Assembly: GCA_036245805.1 (NCBI GenBank)
Contig: BTRK01000006.1
Location: forward strand, 21,670,365 to 21,734,364
Direction: 5' to 3'
Length of the DNA: 64,000 bases
Source of the DNA: Pristionchus mayeri
Taxonomy: Eukaryota > Nematoda > Chromadorea > Rhabditida > Neodiplogasteridae
Shown here in pieces: positions 56,650-64,000 of this stretch (position 1 is the first letter of the stretch; every line of letters starts with the position of its first letter). Made by a program: the position numbers and the translations under genes. The notes beneath the pieces are model-generated. The model had not been told where the DNA came from and ran no database searches. It saw nothing but the letters and a program-made list of their open reading frames with translations.

Positions 56650-58555
56650 TCTCATGCAGCGGCCTGAGATGTAAACAGTTGAAACAATTAAACAATCAAT
56701 AAGAGACAAGAAAAATCGATGGAAGTAGATCACAAATTTTGAAAAAATTTGAAAAGTTTGACAATTTACTTACAGTATTCTTAAATGAATCCTCTCCAAA
56801 TTCGGCACTTCTTATTGACGAGTGACTATATTTTAAAGAAAAAATATATCAAAACGGCATTTAGGCACCACCGCGTAAAACAAGATTGTTCTTCTAAATT
56901 TTTTTTATTGTATAATTCTGGATAATTGAGAATGCAGAATTTGTCTGTAATATAAATAATCACATGAAATTCTAAATTAGCCTTGTAAACGCTGCATTTC
57001 TTTTGAAGAAATTGGCTCCGCCCCTTTGGTGTAGTAGCCAGTTCATCGTGTCAACAAATTTTCGGAGGGTCAACTTCCTTATGAGCTGACATCTAATCTT
57101 TATTTTCAGTTTATTTCTTTCATATCTTACACTGAAGAAAAATATAAATTCCATGAAAATATAAATAAAACCTAATTTCACATTCGTTTAATTTTTTAAA
57201 AGTATATTCAAAGTTTTTCAATTTTCCGGCTCGGAAATACGGCTCTATGTTTTGACCTATATTGATTGAGATCCCACGGAGACTTTCTTCTACATTTCTG
57301 AACAGTAGTCAGGCATCAACCGATCTTCATATACCTGACAGGTTATCACTGAGCACTCTCTCGTTCACTCGTAATTAATTATAGTGTCATGAAAACGACA
57401 AATTCCCGATTTTGAAATCACTTTTGTAAAAAATCCCACGGAGGATGCCATTTGTCTGTAGCTGTAGCGCTTCACTCTTCTTTATAGGATGCTTGAAACG
57501 CTAAGATGAGCACTCTCTAGAACACGAGAAAAACGAGAAAACAAAATTTCAACGTGACGATGTTTCCTAATTTGACGACCAGGCATTTGCCGGTTCTCAT
57601 TTTGTAATTCCCGGTTCGGTGGTCCCTACACGGCATTTCGCGGTCCGAATTGCAGGTTGACGAAACGACTTACAGACCCCCAAACGCACCCGCCGACTTT
57701 TGTTCACACCACCGAGGGAATAATTAAAAATTTGAATGTTACCGTATCCAGTAACATTGCACAAGGAATGTCGGCATAGGACCAAAAATCAATCGATATT
57801 TTCAATCGATATCAGGGTTTCTGCGATAACTTTTTTCCGGCTCCGGTCTTGTGTGTGGCGGCCAGGTGCGCGCACCATGCCGCAACTTGGCGGTGGTGTA
57901 GTGGGCGGGGGTCTTGTTTTTGTGTGTACGCAAAATGCCGTGTATCAATGAAATAAAAAATAAATAAAATATTTAAAATAAAATGATAGTATAGGAAAAA
58001 ATATATAAGCAAAAAAAGCAGATTTAATAGCGAGGGGCAAACAGTAAATTCCGAGATGGAAACGAGTAGTTCTGTCGGTCATTGTATCGATTAGCCGACA
58101 AAACGGCACGCACATCTGAACGAAGATGGCTGTGCTTGCAACATTCGATTCGTTTTCCCTAATTTAAAAGGACTCCACTGCACTTGGTATTCAAAATTTT
58201 TATTCGATGTTTCGTGAGTTGAGATTACGGAGATGCAAGCTAAATGTAAGTCGTCGCCCTGCAGACGAGGTTCCTTCTCCCTTCACGATCGACTCGAGTA
58301 TTTCATCCGTGGTAATCAGGTATCAATTGACGGAATTGACGACAATTCTCCATATTTCTTGCGAAAATCCTCATGCCTTACAACTCAGTTTTCAGGTATC
58401 GATAGTTGAATTCCTCCAGTTCCTTCTAATCTAGGAAGTGAGATCTGCCATTGAGAGCGTGACACCTCATCATAACTAATTAGTCGATCCTCGATCATTC
58501 CCTCTCTGCTCCTTCCATTCCCCCTCCTTCCTCTTCTCTCGTGGGGTCGACCAGA
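56650..58555. other. AT-rich intergenic stretch upstream of BMS1 and gene F
   Basis: No exon supported. A TTTACATCTCAG site upstream of the BMS1 ATG (near 56,670) could be its trans-splice acceptor. Between 57,000 and 58,000 there are several GGCATTT(G/C)(C/G)CGGT-like words (57,590-57,660), perhaps a decayed repeat. Confidence 0.4.
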
Positions 58556-59925
58556 ATGGAGCTGGAAGAGTACGTGAGCTCTCTCCCTCAGGACAAACTA
58601 CCGGTGAGAAGCAGAGCTGAGTGGTAGATCAAAGATCAGGGGAATTTAGCCCGATGGAAAGATGCATCCGACTAGGAAGAAGCCTCCCCCGAGCGATGCA
58701 GTCAAGTACATTCCCAAGCGGAAGACTGCAGGCGGATGTGAGTGAGGGAGTAGTGGACAATTCCAGAACTGATCATCTCGTGAAGTGAAACCACCACTCA
58801 TTTCGAACAAATAGTTTATTAAAATTTAAAATAAAAATAATTTCCCGAAGTCCTTCGAACCCTTCATAGGGTACAATTTGACCATAATTGATTGCAGTGA
58901 CGAATTTCGAGGAGGAGAAAAGGAAGAAGAGAAGGCAAGAGATGGAAGCGAAGTTGGCTGTGAGCGAGACGAATAACGACGTGGTGAGAGGAAGAGGGAT
59001 GCAGAGGGATGCAGAATCTTCGTACTCTGGTTTCTTATGCTGCCGCAACTTATGGTCACCCAAACGGGAAACGTAATTAGTAACAATGCAGAAATGAAGA
59101 TATGAATTAGACACTTCGAAAGAATAGTGACTATCATACATTGTCGAGATCATAACTAATGGATTTGCAGTCAGAGAGCAAATTATCGAGACGAAGCAAG
59201 GAGAAGATGCAGACAAAAATGGACGAGAAGAGGAAAGAGAGGGAGATGGAGGGAAAAGTGATGGTGAGGGTGAGATAAAGATCAAAGATCAACTTATACT
59301 TGCAGCCCGGAAGCAAATCGAAGCCATCAGAGAGCAGTTCAGGAGGAAGCAAACAGAGGAAGAATATTGATGAAGAGGAAGATGTGAGGAGAAGGAGAGA
59401 GAAGGGGAAGAGGGAGGAGAAGGGAGTGAAGATGAGGAGAGCGAGAAAGACATTCAGAAGTACAAAGCGGAGATGGACCTTCGATTGGAGAAGAAGACTA
59501 TCATCGATAAAGTGACCTTCTTCGACAAGAAGACGAAGAGAGATATTCAGCCTTTAGAGGAGACCCGATTATTGATTTGTTTGCAGATATTCCGGAAATG
59601 AGTCACGACGAGAAGATCGGACACGGTACTCCCCCCCTCTCACCCTCCCCTTCATTCCTCCCTTCCAGATCGTGATTCGATGAGGACGAAGATTCTCATC
59701 ATCTTGGGATTGATCGGCGGATTGACTGTCGTCGCCTTCAGTGAGCAAATTCAGCCCCTTCACTTTGTCTAGCTCTATTAGATATTTAGTCGGATTTGAA
59801 CGCTGATTCATGAGTCCGAGCAGAGTTAGCAATAGTAGCACCTAAGTTGCAGCATCGCCGATATCTTCCCCCTCTTCTCATTCTCTCCTTCAGTTGTCGT
59901 GATGTGCATCGCTCTGAAACGATAG
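58556..59925 (+). CDS. Gene F: charged coiled-coil protein with C-terminal membrane anchor, irregular middle
   Basis: Well-phased exons at the start (58,556-58,603; 58,650-58,737; 58,898-58,959; 59,171-59,263; 59,306-59,383) and end (59,587-59,625; 59,669-59,740; 59,894-59,925). The product begins MELEEYVSSLPQDKLP and continues with Lys/Arg/Glu-rich helices (NFEEEKRKKRRQEMEAKLA). It ends with one hydrophobic span (KILIILGLIGGLTVVAFIVVMCIALKR split here by an exon border) and a stop just after it, the layout of a tail-anchored protein. The middle (59,384-59,550, DEESEKDIQKYKAEMDLRLE) is clearly open but does not join exon 5 in phase, and the junction to 59,587 lacks a GT donor. Family not recognised. 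Confidence 0.6.
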
Positions 59926-60734
59926 AAGAGCAGAGGAAGAACAAGTGGACACGAGTAGAAACTCCTTCTCATAAACCAATGATAAACGATTTTGTTTTTT
60001 AGTCCCAGTGCAGTCAAATATTGTCCTCGAAGACGTGGTCATTCAGTGATCTTTCAGTGATCTGTTTGCGAGTACCGGATGAATATTAGTCACCCCTCAA
60101 ATATTCCCAAGCTTGAGCAAGCAAACACCGGTTTGCAACTTCCCAATTAGGCTATTCATGCCTCCCTTCCCTAGTTAGTGTTGTATACATCTCGTTTTCA
60201 TCTGCACAGAGAACGTTGACACCTCCACAGTGGTGATTGATCGAGTAGCCCCTCCATCCATCAGGAGCATGTTTACATCTTTTCAATTAGGCCATTCATT
60301 CATTCCCTAGTTAGTGTTGCATAGAGCAGTTTCTCTAAATTGGCATAGAGGAGGTTGATTTGTGGTGATTGGTCACCTCCGGAGGTTCCGATGCAGATGT
60401 TCACTCTGCATCTATCACTTCGTGGATCGTCAGTTATATGATTGCTATTATTATTAATTTAATTCTTTGCGAGTTCCATAATGGGACTTGTTGCTTCTTG
60501 AATGGAGTCGGTGAGATTAGAGTTGCATTCGTCCATTCACCGTCGGTCCTAGCCTTCCTTCCCCCGTGAGAGTTGAATGGAGTGTTTTGTATCCTTAAGC
60601 AGTTTTCCATCAACATCTGCACCTCTCTCCCTCGTCCCTCCATTCCCAATTCCTCCTCTTCCCTCTGCCCCGCCTCCTTCGACTCCTCCCCTTGATTATC
60701 ACCAGTCCTCATCAGAGCAACCCTCGTTCGAGCT
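59926..60734. other. Intergenic stretch with a diverged direct repeat
   Basis: Two related copies of about 120-150 bases (about 60,130-60,250 and 60,275-60,380) share CAATTAGGC(T/C)ATTCAT, CCCTAGTTAGTGTTG and GTGGTGATTG. No gene seen. Confidence 0.6.
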
Positions 60735-61310
60735 ATGAGTCGGTTCCCACTCCTCCTCTTCCTCCTCTCTTCAGTTGCTCTGGGACGATCCTTCAATGGG
60801 CTAGATGATTCTCCCCTCACGAAAGAGTTCTTGTGAGTCGATGATCTTCCCCTCGTTCCCGCTGGATTATCAGAAGTGGTCATACCTACCGTACCCTTTG
60901 CAGGAAGGCAGGTCTCATGCACAGATCCGCGGAGGGTCTTCCCACCGTCACGTGTCTCTCTCGAGGTCTGCATCAAGAACCCGTCCTCAAGGAGTGCTCC
61001 GTGGAAGCGAGAGTCAGTCATTCTCAAATTGAGCATCAAAGGAAGGCATCAATGATGAGAACCTTGCAGTTCGACGAGGTCTCTGCTGTCTGCTACACTC
61101 TCTGGCACAAGGACGGAGGCATGGTACAGCAGGGATGCCTCACCAAACAAGATGTGAGTGAATACGTTCGGAGTACGGTATCCATCGATCTCCCTTCAGG
61201 TGGCCATCGTGGATCAATGCTCGAAGTCGTCCTGCAGAGCCACCACTCACGTAGCTGATATGAGCTACTGCTGCTGCGCAGGTGAGAGATGCAATGAGGA
61301 CTACGAGTAG
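60735..61310 (+). CDS. Secreted Ly6/three-finger (activin-receptor-like) domain protein
   Basis: Four exons in phase (60,735-60,832; 60,904-61,012; 61,070-61,153; 61,200-61,310), 133 residues. MSRFPLLLFLLSSVALG is a signal peptide. The rest has the cysteine spacing of nematode Ly6/uPAR-like proteins: TCLSRG, KECSV, VCYTLWHKDGGMVQQGC, DQCSKSSC and a terminal YCCCAGERCN. The CCC-x4-CN ending is the hallmark of the three-finger fold shared with activin-receptor ectodomains. The protein ends five residues later with no GPI signal or membrane span, so it should be secreted. Ligand or partner unknown. The acceptor of exon 3 (CCTTGCAG) was chosen because it closes the phase. Confidence 0.85.
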
Positions 61311-63222
61311 TCTTCGTTGCATCTCCCACCTACGCAGAGGGAGAGAGAGAAGCACTTCTCTCCCCTCAACCATCCCATACTTGCAATCACACTGAATTTG
61401 GAAACAGTACATGATTCGTCGACATGTCACAGATAAATATTTGTCCACCAGTCCTCATCTGCAGCATTTAATTTTACACGAGAGGCATAGGCCTTGCACG
61501 TTTTTATTTGTTTTGTAATGAGACAAACATACGTCGCTTTCATTTTTCTAATCAAGAAACCGGTAATTTGTAGCGTGCTCGGGAACTGAAATTAGAAATG
61601 AAAAATGGGGCGAGAAGTGAGTGAAAATCGAGTATCGAGCAACGTCAGGACCCCGCCCCCAAAGTTGTTTGTTGCGAATTTCAGATTGATTGAGTGTACA
61701 GAATGCACCTCTGAGGAGTGTGGAAGAATAGTGTGAGAATGAATGGGAATGAAGATGACGCAAGCAATGGATTCTTCCTCCCCAAACAACGACCCTTCAG
61801 GACCCCTTGATAACACTGCATGTGCGTGAATGCAAAGTGTTTCACGCGTAAATACTCTAGAAGGACTCCTCTCAGAACAAAGAACAATCAACGAACGGAT
61901 GAATGTTTCTGCATCTTGTCGATCTCTCTAGAAAAGAACTTGAGAGTATTTATTTCTAGAAGAATGGTGAAGGATGCCTCGGGCAATGAAATTGGATCAC
62001 GAGATTACGCCGGATGCTACCAGACTTCATGTCGAGCTACAATTCATCTACCTCACTAAGATCAAGGGATGGCGGAAAGGGGTGTAAGAAGAACACTAAC
62101 ATAAGAAACCTATCGAATCGTTGAATAAAATATATGATATAAGTGGATCATACGAAACAGCGATTGGGTAGATTTTGCTTGGCGGATGACTGAGCTGAAA
62201 GAAAAGAGTGAATTGGGCAATTTCTTTTCGGACAATAACTCCTAACCTGCATGAAGGGTCGCTGTAAATCCACTTAGATGGCAAGGCAGATTCAGGTTGA
62301 GCCCGGGCTGAAATGAATGTAATTGAAACTTGAATGCTGCAGTACAAGAACAAAAGAGAAACAAAAAGATAAACTCATATTTGAATTACGCATGTAAATA
62401 CAACGATGTGCTGTTTCAGATATCCTTTTTTCCGCCCTCCCTAAGCGCGATGATCTGCAATTAGCAGATGAGTGGAGCACATATGAGAAACAACACTATC
62501 AATACATAGATGTCAAAAACCGTTGAGAATAGGGGGAATGAAAAAGCAATGATAGCAAGTAAACTTTTTTCCTACCTTCTTCTCCTCCGAATTATCTCTT
62601 GCTTGAGCATCTGAGGGATGAGTGTGAACATGATATCGCTTCCTGAAGAATCTGCAAAAAGTTAGAACTTACGACTGCGCGGATTTGAGTGCGCTCATCT
62701 ACCAACCCAATTTCTTACCCAAGTTGAAACTCCCTTTACTGGAAGATAATGGAAGTAACGGACTCACGTTAGTGAAAACTGATGGTTGCCGCGTAGGTTG
62801 ATTGATGTTCGAATTGGAATAGGCAACTGAAAGGTATCATAATGGAAACGAAGCAGGATCTGTAGGAGGCTAAGGGCGACACAAGTGAAGATGTGAGGAT
62901 TCATTGATTAAATACAGGTAGAGAAGGAGGCGTGGCCAGCAAGCTGTCGTTGCCCGCAGACCATCCAATTGGCCGAAGAAGGCAGGGGGGGGGGGGGGAG
63001 AGAGACACCCGACCGAAAAATTCAAATATCGCCCTGAGGGACTGGATAAAGAGGCACCAGGCTTGCAATTAGCCCCCGGGCACTGTAATGAATGATAGGA
63101 GAAGAAGTTAAGATAGAGCAAAAATATAAAAATAGTTGGAAGCAGAGATGGATTTGCTACCATATTAGTCCATTGACATTGATCTTTTTTGATACTCACA
63201 TAATTGAAGATGAGCAACATGG

Positions 63223-63276
63223 TAATATCTATCAGGCTGACAATATGGTAACAATTTGTCAGCCTGATAGATATTG
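63223..63276. repeat. Short perfect hairpin
   Basis: AATATCTATCAGGCTGACAA pairs with TTTGTCAGCCTGATAGATAT around a TATGGTAACAA loop. The preceding CAACATGGTAATATC suggests a small inverted duplication. Confidence 0.8.
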
Positions 63277-63562
63277 TGGACCTAACTCACAGGGATGGTG
63301 CTTTTGGACCAGAAAAGAAGTGCCTCTCTCATTGCTCATCGAGCCAGCGAGTGTTTCCCTGGAATACCCGAAAGCTGTATCCAAAATATTTCAAATCTGT
63401 GGTGTTCGAACCAGCTTGGCTGGTCACTCGAGGAAAGGAGAGGCAGGAATATCAACCATCTGCCTATGTCTTTCTCCATCCAGGTAGACTCGCAATTAGA
63501 ATGACCCATGCACGGAGGGATTAGAGAGAAGAATAGCTAACAACCATTCAAAAACGAAATAT

Positions 63563-64000
63563 TGGGTTGTCCCATAATTCGTGTCGCCATTTTTAAAAAT
63601 AATATTTCGCTGGAACAAATAAAGTATTTGAGTTGTTGTATTATGCATTAGATACAGTGGCCAGCACTCTACATTTTAGGTGCATCAGTGAGTAAAGATA
63701 TTGCCGTGGAGGGGAATTAGACAATTGCGAAATTTTTGGTATTTTTTCGATGATCTTAAAATTGAAAAAAATCCACTCTAATTCACAGATAAAAATAAGT
63801 GTGCAGTGAATAGTTACTCTCTAGGGGCAAATAAGATTATTTGGCACAATCCCTGTCTCCCAAAATGCTTTGCGGGGTCACTACAAAACCCACAATTTTC
63901 AACGTGGTTTGAAAAATTCTGCGGATTTTCTTTCCGGAACAGTATGGAATCGTTTACAAATAATTGTATTTGAATTATCCTAGCCAAATAAGCTAAGTTG
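63563..64000 (+). mobile_element. Possible mariner-type element end
   Basis: TATTGGGTTGTCCCATAATT begins just after an AAATA context and resembles the start of mariner-family terminal repeats (a TA target followed by TTGGGTTGTCC). No transposase is recognisable before the window ends and the opposite end is outside, so this is a weak call. Confidence 0.35.

Larger units (their letters stand above)
61311..64000. other. Right-end stretch without supported genes
   Basis: Contains a short hairpin straight after the Ly6 stop (GAGATGCAA ... TTGCATCTC, 61,284-61,325), a run of 14 G at 62,985-62,998, a 20-base-armed hairpin at about 63,223-63,276, and a candidate transposon end at 63,563. Open frames near 63,100-63,500 lack splice or family support. 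Confidence 0.4.

Noticed and set aside
63560..64000. Mariner transposase gene
   Set aside because: Only a terminal-repeat-like start is visible; no DDE transposase residues were found in any frame before the window ends.

Overview
The window reads as nematode nuclear DNA. Genes are split by short introns (mostly 45-80 bases) with TTTCAG-like acceptors. Several same-strand genes sit a few hundred bases apart, as in nematode operons. The recognisable proteins are eukaryotic: BMS1, RNA polymerase subunit RPABC4, ribosomal protein P0 and a Ly6-like secreted protein. The BEL/Pao retrotransposon and the TTAA-flanked palindromic element are also of kinds common in worms. I cannot name the species.

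Positions 1-27,000 are dominated by a giant palindrome with its axis at about 16.2 kb. The left arm runs from about 1,818 to 16,188 and the right arm from 16,218 to about 24,173. The arms are almost identical and carry three genes as mirror images: an unrecognised 174-residue protein (gene A), a ribosomal P0-like protein without the C-terminal stalk (P0-t), and an unrecognised 365-residue protein (gene C). After the palindrome formed, an 8-kb BEL/Pao retrotransposon landed in the left arm; the right arm still shows the empty site. The right arm also carries a tandem duplication of P0-t, and a fourth, nonsense-mutated P0-t copy lies just outside the palindrome.

Positions 27,000-39,900 hold a RING-finger gene, a 13-exon gene for a four-span membrane protein with a long basic tail (gene E), and long stretches where I support no gene. 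A short foldback repeat lies at 36.7-37.0 kb.

Positions 39,900-56,700 begin with a second, smaller inverted duplication. It carries two divergent copies of a secreted His/Gly/Tyr/Lys-rich protein. One copy sits inside an intron of gene D, whose last five exons fill the spacer between the arms. BMS1, RPABC4 and gene D follow one another on the minus strand with gaps of about 270 and 260 bases, a candidate operon. Two BMS1 introns hold mobile DNA: a 1.27-kb perfect-ended TTAA palindrome and a truncated RTE-type LINE.

Positions 56,700-64,000 hold a charged, probably tail-anchored membrane protein gene (gene F, with splice anomalies), a Ly6/three-finger secreted protein gene, and otherwise no gene that I can support. 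All exon models come from reading splice sites and phase by eye. Where the phases close over the whole gene (A, C, D, E, P0-t, RPABC4, the His/Gly genes and Ly6) I trust them most.
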